Below are positions 8,996-17,815 of a stretch of DNA of 64,000 nucleotides, piece by piece (position 1 is the stretch's first letter; every line of letters starts with the position of its first letter). A model generated the notes under the pieces. That model searched no databases and had not been told where the DNA came from. It saw only the letters and a list, made by a program, of their open reading frames with translations. A program made the position numbers and the translations under genes. Where the stretch lies: contig NZ_BMLW01000004.1 in the NCBI RefSeq assembly GCF_014645515.1, forward strand, positions 124,001-188,000. Reading direction: 5' to 3'. Source of the stretch: Oceanobacillus neutriphilus (GTDB lineage Bacteria > Bacillota > Bacilli > Bacillales > Amphibacillaceae).

Positions 8996-9664
8996 CTAAA
9001 TCGGCCAGCCTTCACTCTTATATGCCATATCCCAAAACATATATTCATAGCGGCTGGTATTCAGAAAAATAGCTTCTAAATCATTCAATTCTGTTTCCGT
9101 ACAGCCTTCAGCCAGCTCATCCAATTTTTCAATCAGCCACTTACCGATGGAACCAAATTCATCCGAGCTGTACATTTTCACCCATTCTCCGTACTGCTCA
9201 TGCTCTAAAGCACCCGGCTTCTTCGCCAGCTCCAGACCAATTTCATGATAACTCCAGGCGCATGGCAGAATTGCCGCAATCAAAGCTGCTAAAGATCCCT
9301 TCTGTGCTTCTGCAAGCATATTACTGCTATAGGCAAGAGTTACCGGACCGGGAACAGTAGATTCCAGTTCATCTCTTGAAATACCAAGACGTTCAGCATA
9401 TTGACGATGAAGGTCCATTTCAAAATTTAACGTTTCATCCAGTGATTTAGCAAACCCGGACATCGTATCTAAATCTTTTGCAAGCACCGTCCCCATCGCA
9501 ATTACTTTGGAGTACTCTATTAAATACTTGTAATCCTGGCACATATAAAATTTAAATGCCTCTATATCCAGTGTTCCATTACCAATTCCCTGTACAAATG
9601 GATGCTGATGACTTTTCTCCCAAATCGGGTCTGCTGTCTTGCGAATACGTTCTGAAAATTTCAT
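8996..9664 (-). CDS. tenA: Aminopyrimidine aminohydrolase TenA (thiaminase II)
   Basis: TenA hydrolyses 4-amino-5-aminomethyl-2-methylpyrimidine to the thiamin precursor HMP, salvaging degraded thiamin. The 222-residue all-helical protein shows YMCQDYKYLIEYSK near the N terminus and the catalytic cysteine in LPCAWSYHEIG, both family hallmarks. It lies 42 bases downstream of the YlmB-type gene on the same strand, behind a TPP riboswitch, so both steps of base salvage are controlled by thiamin pyrophosphate. AAGGAG precedes the start. Confidence 0.95.
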   Translation of the reverse strand: MKFSERIRKTADPIWEKSHQHPFVQGIGNGTLDIEAFKFYMCQDYKYLIEYSKVIAMGTVLAKDLDTMSGFAKSLDETLNFEMDLHRQYAERLGISRDELESTVPGPVTLAYSSNMLAEAQKGSLAALIAAILPCAWSYHEIGLELAKKPGALEHEQYGEWVKMYSSDEFGSIGKWLIEKLDELAEGCTETELNDLEAIFLNTSRYEYMFWDMAYKSEGWPI

Positions 9665-9706
9665 GTTATCAAAGCTCCTTTTTATATATTTTTTATTAAA
9701 ATGTTA

Positions 9707-10972
9707 TTACTGTTTTTCTGTATTACACCATTTCAAAATAAATCGCAGTAATGACGTTGTATAATTTAATAGTTCATCTATATCTATCTGCTCATCCACT
9801 GCATGGGCGTGCTTTAATTCTCCTGGTCCATAGCAGACAGTCGGAATACCGTATGCTGCAAGCCATCCCCCATCCGTTACGGTTTCGGACATACGACAGG
9901 CAGCTTCCTCACCGAATGCTTCCTGATGACTTTCCTGTAAAAGAGCAAGGGCTGCGTGCTCCTTATCTACTGAGAAAGACGGGAAAATTTCACCCCGGTC
10001 AACAATCATCGATTCGCCGCCCCACTCAAAGGCTGGCGGATTGTCTCTCATCCAGACGTCTGCTTCTGCCGTTTTTCGTAAATGCAGTTCAATTTCTTCT
10101 GCAACCTGTTCAGCTGTCTCATTCGGATAATAGTGAACAGTAACCCACAGCCGGCATTCATCTGCGATAAACGCGGCATGTCTTCCTCCCTCGATAACTG
10201 CCGGGTTAATTGTATTCGTGCCCGGCGGGAACCCTGGATAGGATTTAGTCACTGCCCAATGGCGCTCCAGCTCCTGCAAGGCAGTGATCAGTTTGTTCAT
10301 CTTTTCAATCGCACTTGCTCCTTTCATACCGCCGCCAGCATGAATAAGCTGTCTGCGCGTACCATCATGATGCGTGATCGGACTTTTCACTGTAATCCAG
10401 CCGGTAATAACACCGCCCTGTCCATGAATTTCACAATGACTAGTGTCTGCAACAATCGCATAATCAGCTGTATAGCCACGCTCACCACATTGCTTCGTCC
10501 CTGCTTCGCCAACCTCTTCACCAATGACTGATTGAAGAATAACATCTCCTCCAAGCTGAATCTGGTGGTCATGCAAAATCCGCATAGCAAATAAACAGGC
10601 TGCGAGACCACCTTTCATATCTGCCGCCCCACGTCCATATAATGTACGGCCTTCTACTGCCGGTTGAAATGGCGCATGCTTCCAGTTTTCATCATCCTCA
10701 ACGGAAGCAACATCGACATGCCCATTAAGGATCAAGCTGTTATATGTATCAGAAGCTGTTCCATGCAGACGCCCTACAACATTCGGATCTCCCGAATACA
10801 CATCCCACTGCTCTGTTTCAAAATCCAGTTCCTTTAAATAATTGGCAATATAAGCTTGAATACCCTCTGTATTCCGCGCAGGCGGAGCAGGCGTCCTGAA
10901 GCGAATCAAATCACTAAGAAGCTCTACCAGCTCTTTCTCCCGGTTCCATACATCCTGAATTATTTTATCCAT
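9707..10972 (-). CDS. ylmB: M20-family N-formyl-aminopyrimidine deformylase (YlmB type)
   Basis: Zinc-dependent ArgE/DapE-like amidohydrolase of 421 residues. Metal-site motifs are NGHVDVAS, GRGAADMKGG, the catalytic VIGEEVGE and a late histidine in ELKHAHAVDEQ. Family membership alone would fit several substrates. Its place between a TPP riboswitch and tenA identifies it as the YlmB-type enzyme that deformylates formylaminopyrimidine to the TenA substrate. The start at 10972 follows AAGGGGG. No thiXYZ uptake genes are present nearby, unlike the B. halodurans arrangement I recall. Confidence 0.88.
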   Translation of the reverse strand: MDKIIQDVWNREKELVELLSDLIRFRTPAPPARNTEGIQAYIANYLKELDFETEQWDVYSGDPNVVGRLHGTASDTYNSLILNGHVDVASVEDDENWKHAPFQPAVEGRTLYGRGAADMKGGLAACLFAMRILHDHQIQLGGDVILQSVIGEEVGEAGTKQCGERGYTADYAIVADTSHCEIHGQGGVITGWITVKSPITHHDGTRRQLIHAGGGMKGASAIEKMNKLITALQELERHWAVTKSYPGFPPGTNTINPAVIEGGRHAAFIADECRLWVTVHYYPNETAEQVAEEIELHLRKTAEADVWMRDNPPAFEWGGESMIVDRGEIFPSFSVDKEHAALALLQESHQEAFGEEAACRMSETVTDGGWLAAYGIPTVCYGPGELKHAHAVDEQIDIDELLNYTTSLLRFILKWCNTEKQ

Positions 10973-11022
10973 TCAAATGAACCCCCTTTAAAGCACTTTT
11001 TGAACATCCTCTTAAAGCACGC

Positions 11023-11054
11023 AAAAAAGCCATCTCCCTGGGAAGGAAGATGGC
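11023..11054 (-). terminator. Riboswitch-controlled terminator before ylmB
   Basis: Minus-strand GCCATCT / AGATGGC hairpin with a 12-base loop followed by six T residues (11028-11023). It lies between the TPP aptamer and the first codon, the position of a transcription-terminating expression platform. Confidence 0.85.
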
Positions 11055-11093
11055 AGAAAGGTTTATTTCGTTTGCCTATAGGCATTTCCCGCC

Positions 11094-11184
11094 CACTTCC
11101 CTCCGCTAGTACAAACTAGATCAGGTTGGTAAGGGTTAAGGCAGTATATACATGCCTCTCTCAGCTTTATAAGCACCCCTAGTG
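11094..11184 (-). ncRNA. TPP riboswitch (THI box)
   Basis: The minus strand reads ACTAGGGGTGC, then GCTGAGAGAGGC, then ACCCTTACCAACCTGAT and CTAG...CTAGCGGAGGGAAG. These are the conserved blocks of the thiamin pyrophosphate aptamer in the correct order, including CUGAGA and the ACCUGA-type core. It is followed by an intrinsic terminator and the ylmB-tenA operon, so TPP binding should stop transcription. A second small A/T-rich stretch to 11406 carries the promoter side and the leader of the divergent peptidase gene. Confidence 0.95.
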
Positions 11185-11406
11185 GATCATTGCGTATTTA
11201 CTTATCAGCTTTAGATTACCATAAGGGTGTACAGGCGTAAAGCAGGATTTTATCAAAGATTATTCTGTACCTGTTTGTCTGTATATATAGCTTGCGGGGC
11301 ACTATGAGAATACTCTTATGCTAAATACATTCTTTTTTAGAAAAAGGATTTCTCAAATAACTAGCGAATACATAGTATATGCCATTTACAGAAAGGAGCA
11401 TCTTTT

Positions 11407-12441
11407 ATGCTTATTCAGCCAAGAAAATTATCCCCCGGCGATAAAGTAGCTGCAGTCAGCCTGTCCTGGGGCGGGGCCGGTGAACCAGCACTGCATTGGC
11501 GTTATGAACAGGGCGTAAAACGCTTAGAAACTATATTCGGGCTTGAAGTTGTCCCAATGCCCAACAGCTTAAAAGGACAAGCTTATATAGCTGAACATCC
11601 CGAGGCGCGGGCAGAGGATTTAATGGCCGCTTTTCAGGATACTGAAATCAAGGGGATTATCTCTAATATTGGCGGTGATGACAGTATCCGTCTGCTTCCC
11701 TATATTGATTTTGATATTATCCGGCAAAACCCTAAAATTTTCATGGGCTTCTCAGATACGACGATTGCTCATTTATTCTGCTTCCATACGGGTCTATCTT
11801 CCTTCTATGGTCCGGCAATTATGACGGATTTCGCAGAAAATGTTGCGATGGATGATTACACGGTGAAGGCGATTCAAAGCATGCTTTTTCAAACGAAAGC
11901 AGTCGGTGATATTCCAGCACCAGAAAAATGGACAAGTGAATTCCTGGAATGGGATATTGTTAATAAAACCACTGCCAGAAAAATGTATCCTAATAAAGGC
12001 TATGAACTTTTGCAGGGAAACGGCATTGCACAAGGAAACCTTATCGGCGGCTGTATCGAAGTACTTGAGTTTGCTAAAGGAACAGAAATCTGGCCGCAGC
12101 AGGAAGCATGGCAGAACAGCATTCTCTTCTTTGAAACATCCGAGGAGCAGACAGATCCGGAATTAATAAAAAGATGGCTCAGAAACTATGCTGCCCAGGG
12201 AATTCTTCATCAGACAAACGGGATTATTTTTGCAAAACCTTATGGAGAAGTGCATTATGAGGCATATAAAGAAGTTATCTTATCTGTTTTAACAGAAAAT
12301 GGACTGGTTGATCTTCCAGTGCTGTATGGTGTTTCCTTTGGCCATACGGAACCCAAAACACCTATTCCATATGGAAGATCAGCCCAAATTGATTGTCAAC
12401 AGGTATCCTTTTCGATTATAGAAGCAGCTGTTACGGATTAA
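11407..12441 (+). CDS. S66-family LD-carboxypeptidase / MccF-like protein
   Basis: Serine peptidase-fold protein of 344 residues. The segment NIGGDDSIRLLPYIDFDIIR, followed by NPKIFMGFSDTTIAHLF, contains the family's nucleophile serine (GFSDTT). A later GNLIGGCIEVLEF and the C-terminal YGVSFGHTEPKTPIPYG match the S66 family. Members either recycle cell-wall LD-peptides or cleave toxic peptidyl-nucleotides such as processed microcin C (MccF). Local context does not choose between them. The start has GAAAGGAG upstream. It is monocistronic with its own terminator. Confidence 0.85.
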   Translation: MLIQPRKLSPGDKVAAVSLSWGGAGEPALHWRYEQGVKRLETIFGLEVVPMPNSLKGQAYIAEHPEARAEDLMAAFQDTEIKGIISNIGGDDSIRLLPYIDFDIIRQNPKIFMGFSDTTIAHLFCFHTGLSSFYGPAIMTDFAENVAMDDYTVKAIQSMLFQTKAVGDIPAPEKWTSEFLEWDIVNKTTARKMYPNKGYELLQGNGIAQGNLIGGCIEVLEFAKGTEIWPQQEAWQNSILFFETSEEQTDPELIKRWLRNYAAQGILHQTNGIIFAKPYGEVHYEAYKEVILSVLTENGLVDLPVLYGVSFGHTEPKTPIPYGRSAQIDCQQVSFSIIEAAVTD

Positions 12442-12457
12442 GTACAGCTGCTTTTCT
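12424..12457 (+). terminator. Terminator of the S66 peptidase gene
   Basis: GCAGCTGT (12424-12431) pairs with ACAGCTGC (12444-12451), followed by TTTTCTTT. The left arm lies inside the last codons of the gene. Confidence 0.8.
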
Positions 12458-12459
12458 TT

Positions 12460-12795
12460 GATTAAAATTGAAGTCTCTCTCATTATTAAATCAAAAGAGA
12501 CAGTGATATACTATTGATATACTTCCTATTTAGAAATATTAGCTAGACGAAGTAATGACTAAGCTTTTCTGAAGCTTCGCTCTCTCTACAGCTCTTTTCC
12601 CGCAAAGGCTTACGAAATAAAAAGTCCAAGAAAATGATCCTGGTAAAAAGAGTCAAAAGAAAGATTATGCCCCTATAACTACTTCCTGCTTCATGCAAAT
12701 AGGGAATTTGTAGTAAGATAGAATAGAATGGGCACCATTGCTAAAGACTTAATAATAAATAAGCCTTTCAACCATATGCAGGAGGATTTTGTGGT
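12460..12795. other. Intergenic stretch with no recognised feature
   Basis: AT-rich DNA before the YxcD-like gene. I see no open frame with a ribosome site, no clear consensus promoter and no RNA family. The only local structure is a short GAAGCTTCAG-type inverted repeat near 12565. Confidence 0.4.
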
Positions 12796-13092
12796 ATGCA
12801 AAAACTTATTATTCCTGAAGAGGATATTGTGCTTGCTATATGTATGTACATTGCTGAAGAACAGAATATGAAAACAGATGACGTCCAGGTAGAGTTGTTT
12901 TATGATGATTACACTGGTTTTTCAGCAGAAATCATAACATCATCCGGAAAACAGGAATGGATGACCAAGCAAATTATTACTGCATTAAGAAAATGGATCA
13001 AAGAGAATCTTCATGCTGATCCATATGCAGGCTTAAAGCTGGATTTAGATAGACGTAATGGTATTTATGCACGTCTTCGCAGTGATAGTTAG
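12796..13092 (+). CDS. YxcD-like DUF2653 protein
   Basis: Small acidic protein of 98 residues, predicted cytoplasmic. The block DDVQVELFYDDYTGFSAEII followed by a C-terminal GIYARLR resembles the B. subtilis YxcD family of unknown function. An AGGAGG site precedes the ATG by eight bases. It is flanked on both sides by roughly 300 bases of non-coding DNA, so it is probably monocistronic. Confidence 0.7.
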   Translation: MQKLIIPEEDIVLAICMYIAEEQNMKTDDVQVELFYDDYTGFSAEIITSSGKQEWMTKQIITALRKWIKENLHADPYAGLKLDLDRRNGIYARLRSDS

Positions 13093-13280
13093 TTTCTCAT
13101 AAAGATTTGATAAAATTTTTCTTCTTTTAAGTTTATTTACATATTTCCAATCGATTCAAGTCCTTAGCTTCTATTCAATATAGCATTTATTTAATTATTT
13201 TATCTTAACAAGTTTTACTGTTGACATTACCAATAAACATAGCAAGTCTCTTTGGCGTGTGCGTACATATAATACAGTGC

Positions 13281-13325
13281 AAAACCTTTTATTTTCTTTT
13301 TAATAAAGAGAATAAAAGGTTTTTT
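13281..13325. terminator. Hairpin with T run upstream of the TerC gene
   Basis: AAAACCTTTTATT pairs with AATAAAAGGTTTT around a short AT-rich loop, followed by TTTTTT. It lies 60-100 bases upstream of the TerC start. It may end YxcD transcription, or act as an attenuator in a TerC leader. The remaining bases from 13093 hold a TTGACA at about 13222 without a well-placed -10. Confidence 0.6.
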
Positions 13326-13392
13326 ATTTGCTGTTCTGTTTCCTCGTACAAGCTCATATACTAAAATATCGAACAGACAGGAAAGGAGAGAT

Positions 13393-14055
13393 ATGTTGGA
13401 GTTTATACAGATAGTCGGACAAATTCTCCTTATCAATATTTTATTAAGCGGAGATAACGCTATTGTCATTGCGATGGCGAGCCGAAATCTTCCTGAACAG
13501 CTTCAGTCCAGGGCTATTCGCTGGGGAACATTTGGCGCCATTGCGCTTCGGATTCTTTTTGTTTTTATCATGATTTACCTATTGAAATTGCCTTTTATTC
13601 AATTAATCGGTGGATTTCTACTATTATACGTAGCATATAAATTACTGGTTGATAAGCAGGATGAAAGCCAGATGAAGAGCGGCAATTCCTTGCGTGAGGC
13701 GATAACGATTATTATTTTTGCAGATGTAATTATGAGCCTGGATAATGTATTGGCTATTGCTGCCATTGCTGACAGCGATTTGCTGCTGGTGATCGCCGGC
13801 ATTATCTTAAGTATCCCGATTATTTTAACAGCCAGTGAACTCATTCTAAAATTAATCCAGCGTTTCCCGATTATTATTTATATTGGTGCAGGTATACTGG
13901 CATGGACAGCGGGAAAGATGCTGTTAGAAGAAGCTTTTGTACAACAGCTTTTTGCTTCACTGAAATATGGACAGCTTATCTTCCTCAATATCCTTACTCT
14001 TTCCGTTCTTCTTATTGGTAAATGGCGCCGGAATCAACTGGAAATGACTATATGA
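13393..14055 (+). CDS. TerC/YjbE-family membrane protein
   Basis: Integral membrane protein of 220 residues with about seven hydrophobic segments. The paired acidic motifs NILLSGDNAIVIAMASRNLP and ADVIMSLDNVLAIAA are the TerC hallmark. Family members in bacilli (YjbE, YkoY, YceF) are implicated in manganese export and metal loading of exported proteins. That role is family knowledge, not visible here. AAAGGAGAG precedes the ATG. The yybP-ykoY manganese riboswitch that often precedes such genes was not found. A bidirectional terminator follows. Confidence 0.88.
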   Translation: MLEFIQIVGQILLINILLSGDNAIVIAMASRNLPEQLQSRAIRWGTFGAIALRILFVFIMIYLLKLPFIQLIGGFLLLYVAYKLLVDKQDESQMKSGNSLREAITIIIFADVIMSLDNVLAIAAIADSDLLLVIAGIILSIPIILTASELILKLIQRFPIIIYIGAGILAWTAGKMLLEEAFVQQLFASLKYGQLIFLNILTLSVLLIGKWRRNQLEMTI

Positions 14056-14096
14056 AAAAAACCTCTTAAGTGGCATAAATCGCATAAGAGGTTTTT
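14055..14096. terminator. Bidirectional terminator between TerC and MFS genes
   Basis: AAAAAACCTCTTA pairs with TAAGAGGTTTTT (arms 14061-14068 and 14085-14092) directly after the TerC stop and before the MFS stop on the opposite strand. Confidence 0.85.
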
Positions 14097-14108
14097 CAGT
14101 CTGCAGCT

Positions 14109-15314
14109 TTACATACTTTGATAGGTTTTCGCTTTTTTAAATAATACTGTTGTAATAATCAAGCCAATCGCTGCAAAGCTTAGCAGAATAACTTGAATAG
14201 GAATATCAGCAGCTGATAATCCGGAGACAAGTGCATAAGAAATCGGATCAAACCCATTCATAGCCAGGAAGATAATGCTCATGACTCTTCCCATAATATA
14301 GTCTTCTGTCTGCTCCTGAGCAGCTGTGAAGAATGGAATAAATACAAATGACATAGAAAATCCAATAAAGAATACGACAATTGTCAGCATCATTAAATTA
14401 GGAACAAGAGCGAAAATTACATACGATATTAATGCCCCCAATAAGCCGAACAAGGAGGTTCTGCCTTTCCTTTTTATCAGCACCGTACTGAGCACACCTG
14501 TACCAGCTACTAGCCCTATCCCCAGACTGGCTTCCATGTAGCTTAAATTAAGCGGTGTTCCCCCATAGCTTTCTACTAAGAAAGGAATCGCAATATGCAG
14601 GGTTCCGAATACAAAGAAGTTCAGTGATATTAAAACGACTAAGCCCGTCAATAAAAAGCGTGAATTACGAATATATGCCAGACCTTCTTTGATTTCCTTG
14701 ATTGGTTTTTGTTTTTCCTGCAGTGCAACCGGTCCTTCATTGATAAAACGCGGAAAAATAATTACAGCTGACAGTAATGCTAAAATCATTGCCACAAAAT
14801 AACTGCCGCTGACCCCGACAGATTCCATCAGTACTCCTGCAATAATTGGCCCCGCAACAAATGAAACCTGATCTACTCCCTGGAATAAGGCGTTGGCACG
14901 CTGAAGCTGACTTTTCTCGACAATTTTAGGAATCATAGAGGAGCTTGCCGGCCCAAAGAAGGCATCCAGCATCCCAAAACCGGCTGCAATCACTAAAAGC
15001 AAGCCGAGAGATAATCCATCATTTTTAATGAGAATATATAAAATAAGCAAAAGAACTGCCTGCACGAAATTTGCCAAAAACATAATCGTAGTCTTTTTAT
15101 AACGGTCTGCCACCACTCCTCCGAAAACCATCATCGCTATCCTCGGTACAGTTGCCGCAATTAATACAATCCCTAAAGAGCTTGCAGACCCGCTATCACT
15201 GATCACAAACCATGTCGTGGTTGTCAAAAACATACTGAAGCTGACTACACCAAAGATACCCGCAACAAACAACAGCACAAATGTACGATTTTTAAATAAA
15301 GATTGTCCTCCCAT
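14109..15314 (-). CDS. MFS transporter, probable drug exporter
   Basis: Major facilitator of 401 residues with twelve hydrophobic segments. The loop 2-3 motif is GGVVADRYKKTT, and there is a central cytoplasmic loop around residues 195-215 (QEKQKPIKEIKEG). It resembles the MFS_3-like exporter group. It is divergent from a TetR-family repressor with repeats in the shared promoter region, an arrangement typical of substrate-induced efflux. The substrate is unknown. The start MGGQSLFKN follows AGGAAAG, slightly weak. Confidence 0.82.
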   Translation of the reverse strand: MGGQSLFKNRTFVLLFVAGIFGVVSFSMFLTTTTWFVISDSGSASSLGIVLIAATVPRIAMMVFGGVVADRYKKTTIMFLANFVQAVLLLILYILIKNDGLSLGLLLVIAAGFGMLDAFFGPASSSMIPKIVEKSQLQRANALFQGVDQVSFVAGPIIAGVLMESVGVSGSYFVAMILALLSAVIIFPRFINEGPVALQEKQKPIKEIKEGLAYIRNSRFLLTGLVVLISLNFFVFGTLHIAIPFLVESYGGTPLNLSYMEASLGIGLVAGTGVLSTVLIKRKGRTSLFGLLGALISYVIFALVPNLMMLTIVVFFIGFSMSFVFIPFFTAAQEQTEDYIMGRVMSIIFLAMNGFDPISYALVSGLSAADIPIQVILLSFAAIGLIITTVLFKKAKTYQSM

Positions 15315-15415
15315 ATTATCTTTCCTCCGACTTTTTTTACTGATAAAACAAAGCTGTACTCATAATCAAAAGCTTTGTATATATTTTTCACATGACATGC
15401 AGCTAAGCATGCTTT

Positions 15416-15472
15416 ATAATAAGAAATAACGTAACCTACCGACCGTTCGTTTTCAAGAAAATTGTAACCTAC
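15416..15472. promoter_or_regulatory. Shared promoter/operator of the MFS and TetR genes
   Basis: The 9-bp word GTAACCTAC occurs at 15431-15439 and again at 15464-15472. Between them lies ACCGACCGTTCGTT (15437-15450), an imperfect palindrome of the kind TetR-family proteins bind. A TATAAT lies at about 15415-15420. Binding by the adjacent TetR protein is inferred. Confidence 0.6.
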
Positions 15473-15501
15473 AGTAATTATTTTGTCAAAGGAGAATTAC
15501 C

Positions 15502-16083
15502 ATGCACACAAAAGAAAAAATTTTAATGGAAGGAATGGAGCTTTTTGCAACACTGGGCTATAACGGAACTTCCATGACAAAGATCGCTGACCGGGTTGGT
15601 CTGCAGAAATCCTCCCTCTATGCACACTACAGCAGTAAAGAAGAATTATTTATGGATGTAACGACAAAGATTGCAGCAGATTATGTATACTTTGTAAAGT
15701 CCACCTTTGAAAATGACGGGCAGACAACAGAGGAAAAATTGTATCTCTCCTTTCAAGCACATGTGAAGGATATGGCGAATCATGACAGCAGTATTGAATT
15801 TTATAATCGCTTCTCCTCCTATCCTCCAAAAGGGTTTGAGAGCAGAACTTTGGAATTACTGCGTGATAGTGAGGAGCAGGCAAGGAAAGCATTTAAAGAA
15901 GAAATAAAAAAAGCTCAGAAGGCTGGAGATATTACCGATGAAGTTTCCCTAGAGGATGCAGCACGAGCTTTTTACGGTTTATTGGACGGTTTATCTTATG
16001 AAACAAGCTACTATGATATGGATATTATCGAAAATCATGGAGAGTCTATGTGGAAGGTATTTTGGAGAGGTGTTAAAGCCTAA
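15502..16083 (+). CDS. TetR/AcrR-family transcriptional regulator
   Basis: DNA-binding protein of 193 residues. The N-terminal helix-turn-helix reads GYNGTSMTKIADRVGLQKSS followed by LYAHYSSKEELF, the standard TetR recognition region. The rest is a helical ligand-binding and dimerisation domain. It is divergent from the MFS exporter gene and most likely represses both. CAAAGGAG precedes the ATG. An inverted repeat (16089-16100 with 16142-16153) lies just after the stop. Confidence 0.9.
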   Translation: MHTKEKILMEGMELFATLGYNGTSMTKIADRVGLQKSSLYAHYSSKEELFMDVTTKIAADYVYFVKSTFENDGQTTEEKLYLSFQAHVKDMANHDSSIEFYNRFSSYPPKGFESRTLELLRDSEEQARKAFKEEIKKAQKAGDITDEVSLEDAARAFYGLLDGLSYETSYYDMDIIENHGESMWKVFWRGVKA

Positions 16084-16088
16084 AAACG

Positions 16089-16158
16089 AAAAGATAGAAA
16101 TAAGTCACTTGCTCCCCTTTAGATAAGGATGCTGTTGATTTTTTCTATCTTTTAATTA
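16089..16158. terminator. Possible terminator after the TetR gene
   Basis: A 12-bp perfect inverted repeat, AAAAGATAGAAA at 16089-16100 and TTTCTATCTTTT at 16142-16153, with a 41-base loop. The loop is long for an intrinsic terminator. Confidence 0.4.
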
Positions 16159-16293
16159 TATCCAGTTATTTACATAAAATTTATTAATAATACAGGCAAT
16201 AAAGCTCTAAAATTTTTCAAAACTCAGAACATGTTTTAAGTTTCCCTCTGCCTATACTCAAATGTCTTTCCCCTATGCTACGATAAAATTGTA

Positions 16294-17022
16294 TTATTCA
16301 TTACACTGTTTTAAGTTTTCCAAAAAATCACTGAACAGATATTCAAAAAGTAAAATGGTCTCACCAAAAAATGTATTCGGCATATATTGGAGATCTCCTA
16401 ACTGGTTATACTCGTTAATTATAATTGGAAGCGCAGAGCACGGTACTGCAGACGAGCCGGCATTTCCAATAAATGAAATGATGTCTATACCATTTTGGCT
16501 GGCGTTTTTTACTATATCCAACGCTCTCGGTGTCTCGCCTGATTGAGATATAAATATCAGCAATACCTCTCCCTGATGAGCTTCTGAGAAAAGCTGGAGA
16601 TGTGTATTTGAAATGCTGTTCCAGCCATTTATCAGTAATTTTTCATTAATATAATTGGCGATAAGCTGTGAATAACCAAGGCCGAAGACAACCACTTTTT
16701 TGGATTGATATTTTTGGAATAACTCCCGGAAGGCTCCACTGTATTGCCGGATCATTTCCGTTGATATTGTAAACAAATCGCCTTTCGTTGTTTCTTTTTT
16801 TTGATTTCTCGAAAAAATTATATGATACACCATATCGGTATATCCTTCAAAATGCAGTTTTTTTGCTAAACGAATAATGGTCGATATGGAGGTATTATTA
16901 TCCTGCGCTGCTTTGCGAATACCAAGCTTACTTAACGGCTCTGGATAATCAACCAGATAAGTTAATAATTTCTTTTCTAAATGATCTAATTGATGCTTAT
17001 CGGAAAGATGTTCTATATTCAT
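16294..17022 (-). CDS. MurR/RpiR-family transcriptional regulator with SIS domain
   Basis: Regulator of 242 residues. The N-terminal HTH_6 domain (about 1-78) includes LGIRKAAQDNNTSISTIIRL. A SIS sugar-phosphate-binding domain (about 100-235) includes VVVFGLGYSQLIANYINEKL and LLIFISQSGETPRALDIV. Such proteins sense phosphosugars. It is divergent from the PTS operon at 17911-20680, about 0.9 kb away across a repeat element, and is the best candidate for its regulator. CAGGAGG precedes the start. Confidence 0.88.
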   Translation of the reverse strand: MNIEHLSDKHQLDHLEKKLLTYLVDYPEPLSKLGIRKAAQDNNTSISTIIRLAKKLHFEGYTDMVYHIIFSRNQKKETTKGDLFTISTEMIRQYSGAFRELFQKYQSKKVVVFGLGYSQLIANYINEKLLINGWNSISNTHLQLFSEAHQGEVLLIFISQSGETPRALDIVKNASQNGIDIISFIGNAGSSAVPCSALPIIINEYNQLGDLQYMPNTFFGETILLFEYLFSDFLENLKQCNE

Positions 17023-17189
17023 TGCTGAGCCTCCTGTTTAAACCGATTACAGATTTTATTGTACAGGAACCATTCCGGGCTTACAATGTTGTTTCTTATA
17101 ACTCGACTTTCAAACCTTAAAAAATAACTTGCTTATCATAGTGATAGGTGTTGATTGTTCCTTCCATCTATCTTTTGATAAAGCATAAA

Positions 17190-17815
17190 CTCTAGCTAGA
17201 AAGCAAGTAACGTGTAAGGCCGCCGCTGCGGCGGACCGTTTTGCTTTCCTAGGGGCATGCTCTTCAGCTAACTTTTTCCAAGAAGAGCACTTGGCAAAAG
17301 TGGATCTTCAGATGATGCTAATCCCTCAGGAGTCAAAACGGTCCGCCTCCGCTAGAAGGGTATTCTATACTGCTTAATCCAATTCCATCAGGTTATGATT
17401 TTTTTCATTCGCTGTAGAAGCCTAACTGAGCGCAGATTAACCAAGTAGACTCCTATAGGAACAGGAAGAGCTGAAGATTCACTTAAAAAGCGGTTATCTT
17501 TTCAAGTTAACTGCTGTCGTCTCCATGGCAGACTAAGATCTCAAGCGTCCTGGGGCCTAAGATTACTCACCCTATCGAAACGATTTGTTGCAAAGTCTGC
17601 ACTAGTACGTCCTGGGAATGGGATCGCGGTTACTCGCCCGACCGGAAACATTTGTACGTCGGAAAGCGTATTGGTTAATTGCAGGAACTATACACAATCT
17701 CCATTTCAATAGTAAGGTGATTTAACAAAAAGCAAGAAGGATAGCAAAGAACATGTTCATCTTAGAATGGTAAGGTATAGATGCTTATTCTCAAGTTCGA
17801 AAGTTGAGTTATAAA
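17190..17815. repeat. Composite intergenic repeat element, copy A
   Basis: The left part is palindromic: CCGCCGCTGCGGCGG (17220-17234), and GGCGGACCGTTTTG (17230-17243) pairs perfectly with CAAAACGGTCCGCC (17334-17347). The right part (about 17405-17815) matches 48431-48852: GAAGCCT-ACTGAGCGCAGA, GCTGAAGAT-CACTT-AAAAGCGG, CTTTTCAAGTTA-CTG, TACACAATCT-CATTTCAAT and ATAGATG-TTATTC. Internal modules are in a different order in the two copies. It is more GC-rich than its surroundings and has no convincing open frame or transposase. Confidence 0.75.

Noticed and set aside
13093-13392. Possible yybP-ykoY manganese riboswitch before the TerC gene
   Set aside because: The conserved aptamer core blocks are not visible; only a terminator-like hairpin is present.
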